From: Gemmatimonadota bacterium
GTDB lineage: Bacteria > Gemmatimonadota > Gemmatimonadetes > Gemmatimonadales > Gemmatimonadaceae
Assembly (NCBI GenBank): GCA_031127095.1
Contig: JARIEX010000007.1
Location: 1 to 49,298, forward strand
DNA: 49,298 bases
Reading direction: 5' to 3'
Below the pieces are notes generated by a model. That model searched no databases, was not told where the DNA came from, and was given only the letters and a program-made list of their open reading frames with translations. A program made the translations under genes and the position numbers. Position 1 is the stretch's first letter. Each line of letters opens with the position of its first letter. Positions 42,111 through 49,298 of this stretch are shown here, piece after piece.

Positions 42111-42575
42111 TTATTCCGACGCCGTGACGTCCCGGCGAAGCACGAGCGCGTCCTCAATCGGATTCCGGTAGTAGCCGCGGCGTCGGCCGACGGCGAAAAA
42201 TCCGCGGGACGCGTACAAGCCACGGGCCGCACGATTCGACTCACGCACCTCCAAAAACAGCGCCACGACGCCCGCCCCGGCGGCGGCACCGAGCGCGTCA
42301 TCCAACAACTGCGCGCCAATGCCCTGACGTTGCCGCCACGGGACGGTCGCAATATTCACGATCTCCGCCTCGTCGGCCGCCTGCAGCATGATGCAGTACC
42401 CGATCACGGCCCCCCCGGCATCAGTCGCCGTCGCCATCCGGGAGAAGGGGTGCACCAGCAAATCCCGAAACGACGACATGGGCCACGGATCGCTGAACGC
42501 GGCGGACTCGATGCCTGCCATTGCGGCGATGTCGGCGGCGACGCTCGGCCGGATCGTGACGTCGGCCGGCGTCAT
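42111..42575 (-). CDS. rimI: ribosomal-protein-alanine N-acetyltransferase RimI-like
   Basis: GNAT-fold acetyltransferase; RimI acetylates the N-terminal Ala of ribosomal protein S18 and often neighbours tsaB/tsaD. The 154-residue product begins MTPADVTIRPSVAADIAAMA. It has FSDPWPMSSF near residues 27-36, the acetyl-CoA loop VPWRQRQGIGAQLL near 80-93, and LEVRESNRAARGLYASRGF further on, all close to RimI. The start at 42575 forms an ATGA overlap with tsaB; the open frame continues to 42692 but without family features. Substrate specificity is inferred from sequence and neighbour only. Confidence 0.9.
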   Translation of the reverse strand: MTPADVTIRPSVAADIAAMAGIESAAFSDPWPMSSFRDLLVHPFSRMATATDAGGAVIGYCIMLQAADEAEIVNIATVPWRQRQGIGAQLLDDALGAAAGAGVVALFLEVRESNRAARGLYASRGFFAVGRRRGYYRNPIEDALVLRRDVTASE

Positions 42576-43294
42576 GCGCTCCCTGCCGTCGAGAGCGTCG
42601 TCCCGTGCGCAGCCTCCCACTTCACCTGTGCTTCCGCCAGACGCCCGTAAGCGGGTTCCCACCCGTCCAGTGCGACGGGTGTGTCCCAGCAAACCGCCGC
42701 CACCCGCACCAGCAGAGCGGCCGCTGGGTGAACCGTGCGCACCGCCCGATCATGTGCGGGCAGCGTCCCGACGGCGAGCAGGGAACCTGCCTCGGCGAAA
42801 CCATCGAGTTGCGCTACGGTGAGGCGCTGGAGCGCACCAACCTCACGCACCAACGCGTCGTCGCCTATCCACACCGGCTGGGCATATCGCTCCCCACGCA
42901 GCGCGTCGCTGTGCACCAGATACGGGCCAGACGGGACGGTCCCAACCGCGTCAGCCGCCGCCAGCACCAGCGACGAGACGGCGAAGAGCGGGATGCCGCC
43001 CCCATGCGCGAATCCCTTGGCAATCGACGCCGCAATCCGCAGCGACGTGAAACTCCCGGGACCTGATCCGCACACGATGCCCGCGAGTCCGCCGACCTCG
43101 ACGCCGAGCTCGGCGAGCATGCTGATCACGGCGGGAAACAACTGGTCGTCGCGACCGACCCCCATGGCGACAGGACGCGTCGCCAGGCACTGCCCGGCGA
43201 CGACCAGTGCCACGGAGCCGAAGCCGGTCGAGGCCTCGAGGACGAGGAACGGCCGGCCGGGATCGGTGCCGTGGGTGGGGACGGGGGCGGTCAT
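42572..43294 (-). CDS. tsaB: tRNA t6A biosynthesis protein TsaB
   Basis: ASKHA-fold partner of TsaD and TsaE in making N6-threonylcarbamoyladenosine at position 37 of ANN-decoding tRNAs. The 240-residue product has the N-terminal VLEASTGFGSVALVVAG, the central GIVCGSGPGSFTSLRIAASI (about 70-90) and KGFAHGGGIPLFAVSSL. It overlaps rimI by ATGA. Upstream lies a 184-nt gap holding an HD-GYP fossil and a TAAACT box 6 nt before the ATG. tsaD is not in the window. Confidence 0.94.
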   Translation of the reverse strand: MTAPVPTHGTDPGRPFLVLEASTGFGSVALVVAGQCLATRPVAMGVGRDDQLFPAVISMLAELGVEVGGLAGIVCGSGPGSFTSLRIAASIAKGFAHGGGIPLFAVSSLVLAAADAVGTVPSGPYLVHSDALRGERYAQPVWIGDDALVREVGALQRLTVAQLDGFAEAGSLLAVGTLPAHDRAVRTVHPAAALLVRVAAVCWDTPVALDGWEPAYGRLAEAQVKWEAAHGTTLSTAGSA

Positions 43295-43300
43295 GGAAAG

Positions 43301-43306
43301 AGTTTA
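43301..43306 (-). promoter_or_regulatory. candidate -10 box of tsaB (TAAACT)
   Basis: TAAACT ends 6 nt before the tsaB ATG and no Shine-Dalgarno is present, so a leaderless message is possible. No -35 was recognised. Confidence 0.3.
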
Positions 43307-43358
43307 GTGTCGGTGACGGCGCTGCCCCAGTGCCGCGCCGCGAACATCCGCGCCGTTG

Positions 43359-43472
43359 GGCGTCGGTGGCGACCCCCTCGAATGCGGCGACCCGCCCGAG
43401 GATATCCATCGACCAGCGGGGATGCTTGCGCACCTCGACCAACTCCGCGTCGATCAGTCGTCGCCCCGCCGT
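43359..43472 (-). pseudogene. fossil of an HD-GYP domain (cyclic-di-GMP phosphodiesterase type)
   Basis: Between tsaE and tsaB one minus-strand frame reads TAGRRLIDAE followed by LVEVRKHPRWSMDILGRVA and then AFEGVATDA. This matches the middle of HD-GYP domains, where a phrase of the type 'pgkLtdeEfaeirkHP.ys..iL.ri..f..va' precedes the HHE motif. The fragment has a stop codon (TGA, 43473-43475) immediately upstream, no start codon of its own family, and loses similarity just where HHE and GYP should follow. It therefore looks like the remains of a once complete gene. The recognition is by eye from about 37 residues; chance similarity is possible. Confidence 0.45.
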
Positions 43473-43478
43473 TCACGG

Positions 43479-43952
43479 TCAGCGACGTGTCGGCGCGTGA
43501 ATACGAAGGAGCCGGCGGTCCGCGTGCTCCGGATCATGCGCCAGGCGCAGCTGAATGGTCTCCGGGGGCAACGTGTTCACCGCGCGGTCTGGCCACTCCA
43601 CCAACAGCACCGATGCGGTGTCGACCAATTCGTCCCAGCCCAGCAGTGCCAACTCGGCATCGGACCGGAGCCGGTACAAGTCGGCATGCACCACGCCCCC
43701 GTGCGGAGCCTCATACTGCTGAATCAGCGAGTAGGTCGGACTTGTCACGGCATCGGCCGACACGACGCCGAGGCCCTCGCAGATGGCGCGCACGAGCGTC
43801 GTTTTCCCTGCGCCAAGGTCCCCCTCGAGTGTGATCACCACCGGTCGTGTAAGAACGGCCCCCAGGGCACGCCCCCACACCTCGAGCGCGGTGCGATCCG
43901 GTGCCCGCGGTGCGCCGCGACCCAGCAAGTAGGCGAGGGAGTCAGCGCCCAC
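43479..43952 (-). CDS. tsaE: tRNA t6A biosynthesis ATPase TsaE
   Basis: P-loop ATPase that works with TsaB and TsaD on t6A. The GTG start at 43952 lies inside the last codons of uvrB (11-nt overlap) and gives 157 residues, the family length. Walker A GDLGAGKT is at 44-51 in [20 protein letters not shown], then [12 protein letters not shown] and [20 protein letters not shown] carry the typical TsaE residues, and [13 protein letters not shown] follows. The open frame continues to 44138 within uvrB in another frame and without family features. Start choice is moderately sure; GGGCGGGA ahead of the GTG could serve as ribosome-binding site. Confidence 0.92.
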   Translation of the reverse strand: MGADSLAYLLGRGAPRAPDRTALEVWGRALGAVLTRPVVITLEGDLGAGKTTLVRAICEGLGVVSADAVTSPTYSLIQQYEAPHGGVVHADLYRLRSDAELALLGWDELVDTASVLLVEWPDRAVNTLPPETIQLRLAHDPEHADRRLLRIHAPTRR

Positions 43953-46041
43953 GTTTCCCGCCCATACGCCGCAGGGGGGCGCTGCCCGGCGGACGCTTGG
44001 CCGCCGCTGCATTGCCGCGGGCCTGCTCCGGTTTCTCGCCAAGGGCGGTGCGCACCTCGAAGAGCTGGTCGCGAAGACGCGCCGCCGCCTCGAAGTCCAG
44101 CGCGATCGCCGCCTCCCGCATCGCGACCTCGAGCTCACCGACCAGGGTCAGGAGATCCTCACGCGAGCGCGCGGCGCCCTCGCCGCCGATTCGCTTCGTC
44201 GCCGGTGCGACCTCGTCGTGCGGCGCCCGCGCATCCGCCACCCGCGTGATGAGCCGCACGTCGTCGATGCTCTTGAGCACACCATGCGGCGTGATCCCGT
44301 GCAGCGCGTTGTGTTCGCGCTGGATCTGCCGGCGGCGATCGGTTTCGCCGATGGCCCGCTGCATCGATCCCGTCATGCGATCCGCATACAGGATCGCCAT
44401 CCCGTTCAGATGTCGCGCGGCGCGCCCGATCGTCTGAATGAGCGAGCGATCGCTGCGCAGGAAGCCTTCCTGGTCCGCATCAAGAATCGCGACGAGCGAA
44501 ACCTCGGGCATATCGAGTCCTTCGCGCAGCAGGTTGATCCCCACCAGCACATCGAATTCGCCCAGCCGGAGGCCACGCACGATTTCCATCCGCTCGATCG
44601 CGTCGATGTCGGAGTGCATGTAGCGGACACGCACGCCCATCTGCTGCAGGTAGTCGGTGAGATCCTCCGACATGCGCTTGGTGAGCGTCGTAACGAGGAC
44701 GCGTTCTCCCTTGCGCTCCCGGAGGCGGATTTCGTGCAGGAGGTCGTCCACCTGCCCCTTGACCGTTCGGATTTCGATCACCGGATCGAGCAGCCCCGTG
44801 GGACGGATCACTTGTTCGACCACGACGCCTTCGGACAGCTGCAGTTCGAGTTCGCCGGGGGTTGCGGACACGTTCACGAGACGCGGCACGAGCTGCATGA
44901 ACTCATCGAACACCAACGGGCGGTTGTCGAGCGCGCTGGGCAGGCGGAATCCATAGTCCACCAGTGTCAGCTTCCGGGCACGATCGCCGTTGTACATCCC
45001 GCGGATCTGCGGCAGCGACACGTGCGACTCATCGACGACCACCAGATAGTCGTCCGGGAAGTAGTCAAGCAGGCAGGCCGGACGCTCGCCGGCCTGGCGG
45101 CCGCTGATGTGCCGAGAGTAGTTCTCGATGCCTGCACAGGTGCCGATCTCCGCCAGCATTTCGAGGTCGAAGTTGGTGCGCTGATCGAGCCGCTGCGCTT
45201 CCAGCAGCTTGCCCTGCGTGCGCAGGTCGGCGAGACGCTCTGCGAGTTCCTCGCGGATGGCGACGCTCGCCCGCTCGATCGTTGGCCGGTTCGTGATGAA
45301 GTGCTTGGCCGGATAGATCGCCATCCGTTCGAGCGTCGAAATCGTCTCGCCCGTCAGCGGGTCAATCTTGGAAATGCGCTCAATCTCGTCACCCCACAAT
45401 TCAAGACGGACGGCCTGCTCCTCATAGGCCGGATAGATCTCCACGGTATCGCCGCGCACGCGGAACGTACCGCGGTCGAACGCCACGTCGTTGCGCAGAT
45501 ACTGAATGCCGACCAAGGCGCGCAGAATATCGTCCCGCGCAATTTCCTGTCCCTTCGACAACGCCACCATCCGCTCGCGGTAGGACACCGGATCACCGAG
45601 ACCGTAGATCGCGGATACCGTGGACACGATGACGACGTCATCGCGCTCCATCAGCGACGAGGTCGCCCGCAGCCGTAGCCGGTCGATGTCCTCGTTGATG
45701 CTCGCGTCCTTTTCAATGAACGTGTCACTCGACGGGACGTACGCCTCGGGCTGGTAGTAGTCGTAGTACGAGATGAAGTACTCGACCGCATTCGTCGGGA
45801 AGAATGACTTGAGCTCGCCGTACAGCTGCGCCGCAAGCGTTTTGTTATGCGACAGCACCAGCGTGGGACGCCCCCACTGCGCGATGACGTTGGCCATCGT
45901 CATCGTCTTGCCGGAGCCCGTCACACCGAGCAAGGTCTGAAAGCGGTCGCCTCGCGCGAGTCCGGCGGAGAGTTCCGCGATGGCGCGCGGCTGATCGCCG
46001 GCTGGCTCGAAAGGACTCTGAAGACGAAACGGAGCAGACAT
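43942..46041 (-). CDS. uvrB: excinuclease ABC subunit UvrB
   Basis: Damage-verifying helicase-like core of nucleotide excision repair. The 699-residue product starts [20 protein letters not shown]. Walker A GVTGSGKT is at 39-46 and the beta-hairpin with its stacking tyrosines ([19 protein letters not shown]) near 93-112. The later helicase motifs include [20 protein letters not shown] and [24 protein letters not shown] motif for UvrC binding is near the C-terminus ([20 protein letters not shown]). The tail is basic (MGGKRGR). A TATATT box lies 6 nt before the ATG, without a Shine-Dalgarno sequence. tsaE begins inside its last codons. Confidence 0.98.
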   Translation of the reverse strand: MSAPFRLQSPFEPAGDQPRAIAELSAGLARGDRFQTLLGVTGSGKTMTMANVIAQWGRPTLVLSHNKTLAAQLYGELKSFFPTNAVEYFISYYDYYQPEAYVPSSDTFIEKDASINEDIDRLRLRATSSLMERDDVVIVSTVSAIYGLGDPVSYRERMVALSKGQEIARDDILRALVGIQYLRNDVAFDRGTFRVRGDTVEIYPAYEEQAVRLELWGDEIERISKIDPLTGETISTLERMAIYPAKHFITNRPTIERASVAIREELAERLADLRTQGKLLEAQRLDQRTNFDLEMLAEIGTCAGIENYSRHISGRQAGERPACLLDYFPDDYLVVVDESHVSLPQIRGMYNGDRARKLTLVDYGFRLPSALDNRPLVFDEFMQLVPRLVNVSATPGELELQLSEGVVVEQVIRPTGLLDPVIEIRTVKGQVDDLLHEIRLRERKGERVLVTTLTKRMSEDLTDYLQQMGVRVRYMHSDIDAIERMEIVRGLRLGEFDVLVGINLLREGLDMPEVSLVAILDADQEGFLRSDRSLIQTIGRAARHLNGMAILYADRMTGSMQRAIGETDRRRQIQREHNALHGITPHGVLKSIDDVRLITRVADARAPHDEVAPATKRIGGEGAARSREDLLTLVGELEVAMREAAIALDFEAAARLRDQLFEVRTALGEKPEQARGNAAAAKRPPGSAPLRRMGGKRGR

Positions 46042-46047
46042 GGCAGT

Positions 46048-46053
46048 AATATA
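46048..46053 (-). promoter_or_regulatory. candidate -10 box of uvrB (TATATT)
   Basis: TATATT ends 6 nt before the uvrB ATG on the minus strand. If used, it would give a leaderless transcript. The -35 region is not conserved. Confidence 0.4.
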
Positions 46054-46105
46054 GCCAACGTCGGTCTTTCTTCGGGCACGACCATCGCGCGGGAGTAGGC
46101 CCGTG

Positions 46106-48280
46106 TTACACGTCCGAGGTGATTTTCTCACGGCGCGAGACGGCCGCGATTCCCTTGACGCGTCGGGCAGCCTTCATGATGCGCTCGAGGTGGGCGAGGT
46201 TCTCCACCTCCACCATGGCCGCCCCAGTCACTTTGCCGTCCGTGGTCTTCAGTTCGAGGCTCTTGATGTCAGTACCGGTGGCACTCACCGCGGCGGCCAC
46301 GTCGGCATACAGACCGCGTCGGTCGGTGCCCTCCATGGCGAGACGGACCACGAAGCGCTCGCCGGCCATCTCGTGCCAGTCAATGTCGAGCCGACGCTCC
46401 GGCTCGTGGGCCAGCAACAGCAGATTGGGACAATCCCCGCGGTGGATGCTGACGCCCCGCCCGCGCGTTACATAGCCGACCACCTTGTCGCCGGGCACCG
46501 GCTGGCAGCACTGCGAGTAGCGCACCAGCAGGCCGTCGGCTCCCTGGATACGGATCCCCTTCCCAGTCCCCCGTACCCGGTCGACGATGCGCTCAAAGGT
46601 CGTGGGTTTGACCACGGCCTCGGCGGTCTCGAGTTCGGGATGAATCGCCTTCAGCACCTGCAGCACGTGGATGTCGCCGGCACCGATGGAGGCGATCAGG
46701 TGCGAGGTATCCTTCAGCTTCAAGAGCCGTGCAATCGGCTGCAGACCGGCATCGTCGATCTTCGGCAGGCGACGTCGGCGTAACTCGCGCTCAATGATCT
46801 CGCGGCCGAGCCGCATGGCTGAGGAGCGCTCTTCCAGCCGCAGCATCTGCCGGATCTTGTGACGCGCGCGCCCCGTCCGCACATGCGCGAGCCAGTCCCG
46901 GCTCGGCTTGGCGTTCGGATTCGTCAACACCTCGACCGTCTCCGAATTCTTGAGCTCGCGCGACAGGGGCGCGATCCGCCCATTGACCTTCGCGCCGGCG
47001 CAGTGCGCACCGACCTGCGTGTGCACGGCGAAGGCGAAATCGAGCGGTGTGGCCCCCTTCGGCAACTGAATCACGTCGCCGGTGGGCGTAAACACGAAGA
47101 TTTCGTCCTGATACAGATCGAGCTTCAGGAATTCGAGGAACTCACCCGGCGTCTCCGCATCGAGCTGCAGTTCGAGCACCTGCCGGAACCAGGCGAGCTG
47201 CTTGTCGAGCTCGTCCGCATTGCGCGTGGACTCCTTGTACAGCCAATGTGCGGCAATGCCAAAATCGGCCGTGCGGTGCATATCCCGCGTGCGGATCTGG
47301 ATTTCGAACAGCTGCCGACCCGGACCAAAGACGGTCGTGTGCAGCGACTGATAGCCGTTGGACTTCGGCTGCGCGATGTAATCCTTGATGCGCTCCTGCA
47401 CCGGTGTCCACCCGTCGTGGATCACGCCAAGCGCATGATAGCACTCGAGCACATTGGGCACGATCACACGGATGGCGAGCAAATCGTAGATGTCCTCGTA
47501 GGGACGATCGCGCTGCTGCATCTTCTTGTAGATCGACCACAGATGCTTCGGGCGTCCCGTGACCTCGACGCCCACGATCCCGGCATCAGACAACCGCTTT
47601 TCGAGCGGATCGCGCAGCTGGGCGATGAACTGTTCGCGCTCCGTGCGCTTGGCCGCGACCAGCCGGGCCAGACTTTTGTAGGCGTCTGGCTCCAGATGCT
47701 TGAACGACAGATCCTCAAGCTCCCACCGCACCTTCGCCATACCGAACCGATGCGCGAGGGGGGCGTACAGGTCACGCGTTTCCTGCGCAATCCGCCGGCG
47801 CTTGTCGGGCGCCAACCAATCGAGCGTCCGCATATTGTGCAGCCGATCGGCGAGCTTGATCAGGATGACGCGGGCATCCTTGGCGATGGAGAGCAAGAGC
47901 TTCCGGTAATTCTCAACCTGACGCTCTTCACGGGAGGAGAGGGGCAGATTGGCGATCTTGGTCAGCCCGTCGACGATCTGCGCAATCTCAGGACCGAACT
48001 CGCGTTCGACGTCCTGCACCGTGATATCGGTATCCTCGACGATGTCGTGCAGGAGGCCGCTCGCGACGGTGATCGTGTCGAGCTGCAGGTCGGCGAGGAT
48101 ACGCGCCACCTCGACGCAGTGGGAGACATACGGCTCCCCGGAGTGGCGCACCTGACCGGCGTGCGCGACCTCGGAGAAGCGATACGCGCGCACGAGCAAC
48201 TCGTGGTCGAGCCGATCGTACGACGAATCGGCACTCGGCCCGAATCCGGGGATCATCTCGTGCAACGCGATCGTAGTCAC
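46106..48280 (-). CDS. spoT: bifunctional (p)ppGpp synthetase/hydrolase, RelA/SpoT family
   Basis: Makes and degrades the stringent-response alarmone. The 724-residue product has the full long-RSH plan. The hydrolase HD domain (about 30-180) contains [17 protein letters not shown] and [11 protein letters not shown] with the HD metal pair intact. The synthetase domain (about 230-350) has [16 protein letters not shown] and [14 protein letters not shown] domain (about 395-460, [20 protein letters not shown]) follows, and an ACT domain at the C-terminus (about 645-720) starts [20 protein letters not shown]. Intact hydrolase residues argue for a bifunctional Rel. It starts with GTG and overlaps radC by GTGA; uvrB follows after 64 nt. 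Confidence 0.97.
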   Translation of the reverse strand: MTTIALHEMIPGFGPSADSSYDRLDHELLVRAYRFSEVAHAGQVRHSGEPYVSHCVEVARILADLQLDTITVASGLLHDIVEDTDITVQDVEREFGPEIAQIVDGLTKIANLPLSSREERQVENYRKLLLSIAKDARVILIKLADRLHNMRTLDWLAPDKRRRIAQETRDLYAPLAHRFGMAKVRWELEDLSFKHLEPDAYKSLARLVAAKRTEREQFIAQLRDPLEKRLSDAGIVGVEVTGRPKHLWSIYKKMQQRDRPYEDIYDLLAIRVIVPNVLECYHALGVIHDGWTPVQERIKDYIAQPKSNGYQSLHTTVFGPGRQLFEIQIRTRDMHRTADFGIAAHWLYKESTRNADELDKQLAWFRQVLELQLDAETPGEFLEFLKLDLYQDEIFVFTPTGDVIQLPKGATPLDFAFAVHTQVGAHCAGAKVNGRIAPLSRELKNSETVEVLTNPNAKPSRDWLAHVRTGRARHKIRQMLRLEERSSAMRLGREIIERELRRRRLPKIDDAGLQPIARLLKLKDTSHLIASIGAGDIHVLQVLKAIHPELETAEAVVKPTTFERIVDRVRGTGKGIRIQGADGLLVRYSQCCQPVPGDKVVGYVTRGRGVSIHRGDCPNLLLLAHEPERRLDIDWHEMAGERFVVRLAMEGTDRRGLYADVAAAVSATGTDIKSLELKTTDGKVTGAAMVEVENLAHLERIMKAARRVKGIAAVSRREKITSDV

Positions 48281-48990
48281 AACAGCCCCGCCTCCGCAAA
48301 ACTGACGTACCGCCCACGGCCGACGATAATGTGGTCGTGTACCGGAATATCGAGTAATCGCCCCGCGGCCACCAACTGTTCGGTCACCGCCCGGTCCTCC
48401 GCTGACGGCGTGGGATCGCCGCTCGGATGGTTGTGTACCAATATGACGGCGGCCGCACGTTCCGCGATGGCCTCGCGAAAAACTTCGCGCGGATGTACCA
48501 GCGAGGAATTCAACAGGCCCCGTGTGATGAGTACATCGCGCTCCAACCGATGCTGGGCGTCAAGGATGGCCACATGGAACTCCTCGACCGGAGCCTCCTG
48601 CAAGCGGGGGGCGAAGACGGCCGCGACATCGCGCGGTCCACGAAGTGGCACGCCGGCCTCCCTGGCCTCACCCGCCATCCGACGGCCGAGTTCGAGCGCG
48701 GCGTGAATCGCGGTGGCGCGCGCCCGTCCCACACCACGGACCCTCGTCAGCGCCGCCAGTGGCATGGACCCGAGCCTACCCAGCGATCCGCCGGCCTGCT
48801 CAAGCATGAGTTGCGCGCAGGCAATGGCGGAGGATCCTCGGCCGCCGGATCCTAGGACCGTTGCGATCAGTTCGGCGGAACTCAAGGCGTGGGCTCCTAG
48901 CGCCCTCAACCGCTCACGCGGTCGATCAGCCACCGGCATCTCGAGGATCTTCAGGGCAGCGTCCGAGGACGGGCTGGGGAAAACGCGCAT
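48277..48990 (-). CDS. radC: RadC family JAB domain protein
   Basis: JAMM/MPN-fold protein once linked to DNA repair; its true role is unresolved. From the start at 48990 the product has 237 residues, the normal size. An N-terminal helix-hairpin-helix region (LTRVRGVGRARATAIHAALE) precedes the metal-binding JAMM motif HNHPSGDPTPSAED near 187-200, with the supporting Glu in PVEEFHVAILD. GGAGAG 6 nt before the ATG supports the start; the open frame up to 49263 crosses the 5S terminator and is rejected. It is the first gene after an rRNA operon and heads the spoT-uvrB run. Confidence 0.94.
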   Translation of the reverse strand: MRVFPSPSSDAALKILEMPVADRPRERLRALGAHALSSAELIATVLGSGGRGSSAIACAQLMLEQAGGSLGRLGSMPLAALTRVRGVGRARATAIHAALELGRRMAGEAREAGVPLRGPRDVAAVFAPRLQEAPVEEFHVAILDAQHRLERDVLITRGLLNSSLVHPREVFREAIAERAAAVILVHNHPSGDPTPSAEDRAVTEQLVAAGRLLDIPVHDHIIVGRGRYVSFAEAGLL

Positions 48991-49164
48991 GGGAACTCTC
49001 CGCGGGATGGGATGCAGTACTCGTCCCGGCAGGATGTCACGGCGCCGTGTATCCGGCGGTACCCCCGCTCTGCAGGTTGTTCCAACGCGACGTACCGATC
49101 CCGATCTGGCGAATACAGAGCGACGTCCCGGACAGCCGGCGACGACGCCACCGCGGCAAACACA
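48991..49164. other. intergenic region between rRNA operon end and radC
   Basis: 174 nt without a gene. The promoter of the radC-spoT unit should lie here, since the rRNA terminator closes the upstream unit. I could not pick a convincing -35/-10 pair. Confidence 0.35.
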
Positions 49165-49210
49165 GAAGCCCCCGCCACCCGGATCCGTGAGGATGGGTGA
49201 CGGGGGCTTC
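49165..49210 (-). terminator. rRNA operon terminator after 5S
   Basis: A 16-bp stem (49165-49180 with 49195-49210) with a 14-nt loop is followed on the minus strand by TGTGTTTGCC. One position pairs as G-U in the minus-strand RNA but would be a C-A mismatch in the plus-strand RNA, which supports minus-strand use. Confidence 0.85.
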
Positions 49211-49215
49211 ACAAG

Positions 49216-49298
49216 GTGCCGGCATCGGCCTACTCTCCCGCGGTCTCTCGACCGGAGTACCATCGGCGCTGCTTGGCTTAACGACCGTGTTCGGGATG
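49216..49298 (-). rRNA. rrf: 5S ribosomal RNA, 3' part (cut by window edge)
   Basis: Read on the minus strand the window end gives ATCCCGAACACGG, CGTTAAGCC, GCGCCGATGGTACT and CGGGAGAGTAGG in the right order and spacing for the 3' two-thirds of bacterial 5S rRNA. The 5' third and presumably 23S and 16S lie beyond the window. The 3' end is approximate by a few bases; a terminator follows at 49165-49210. Confidence 0.95.

Noticed and set aside
42951-43442. Minus-strand open frame spanning the HD-GYP fossil and the start of tsaB
   Set aside because: Only the first ~35 codons resemble HD-GYP; the rest is a frame-shifted shadow of tsaB, so it is not an intact gene.
44218-45678. 486-codon plus-strand open frame opposite uvrB
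   Set aside because: Antisense shadow of uvrB.
46859-48706. 615-codon plus-strand open frame opposite spoT and radC
   Set aside because: Antisense shadow of spoT; no motif or ribosome-binding site.
48991-49263. N-terminal extension of radC across the 5S terminator
   Set aside because: It would translate a terminator and part of 5S rRNA; the start at 48990 has a ribosome-binding site and the family length.

Overview
The window is a GC-rich, tightly packed bacterial chromosome segment from a diderm organism. It encodes LptD, a complete Tol-Pal set, a TonB-dependent receptor and a Tat system. The gene order and protein style (hut operon with a radical SAM gene, acidic TPR proteins, accB-pilT-accC, Bacteroidetes-like TAnnTT promoter boxes) make a Gemmatimonadota genome such as Gemmatimonas the best guess. 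That assignment is an inference, because no 16S sequence is present. I recognise 40 protein genes, one decayed gene fragment and the 3' part of a 5S rRNA gene. All protein genes but one (the peptidyl-prolyl isomerase at 18595-20427) are on the minus strand, so transcription mostly runs from high to low coordinates. Very many neighbours overlap by 1 or 4 bases (ATGA, GTGA, TAATG, TGATG), which points to long translationally coupled operons.

Layout, low to high coordinate. (1) 1-5326: a DNA-repair and housekeeping block transcribed GDPD - yraN - recA - recX - alaS, with alaS cut by the window start. (2) 5349-8385: a TonB-dependent receptor closed by a strong terminator. (3) 8539-18330: a chain transcribed TPR protein - aroQ - M24 peptidase - accB - pilT - accC - comB - ftsK, with the pilus retraction ATPase sitting between the two acetyl-CoA carboxylase subunits. 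(4) 18595-20427: the lone plus-strand PpiD/SurA-like foldase, separated from tatA by a bidirectional terminator. (5) 20533-24617: a second acidic TPR protein, a polyprenyl diphosphate synthase, a DUF4321-like membrane protein and tatA. (6) 24717-39630: a very long envelope and catabolic array, transcribed NAD-dependent epimerase - tolQ - tolR - TonB/TolA-like - tolB - pal - cpoB - tatC - lptD - hutH - hutU - radical SAM - hutI. (7) 39811-42019: a LysM protein and ssb. (8) 42111-48990: radC - spoT - uvrB - tsaE - tsaB - rimI, with a fossil of an HD-GYP domain between tsaE and tsaB. (9) 49165-49298: the end of an rRNA operon (5S plus terminator).

How the genes work together. The Tol-Pal, CpoB, LptD and TatC genes build and maintain the outer membrane. 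The foldase probably helps proteins crossing the inner membrane. hutH, hutU and hutI convert histidine to formiminoglutamate. tsaB and tsaE belong to the tRNA t6A pathway, and recA, recX, uvrB, ssb and possibly radC serve DNA maintenance. The most promising candidate for something undescribed is the radical SAM/SPASM-type enzyme that is translationally coupled on both sides inside the histidine utilisation operon. Other points of interest are an in-frame 12-bp minisatellite in a TPR protein gene, hydrophobic Ala/Gly-rich insertions in the TonB-dependent receptor, the accB-pilT-accC arrangement, the HD-GYP fossil, and a set of promoter boxes lying so close to start codons that leaderless mRNAs are likely.

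I saw no CRISPR array, insertion sequence, prophage, tRNA or recognisable riboswitch. Start sites were chosen from overlap, ribosome-binding sites and family N-termini, and several remain uncertain as noted.
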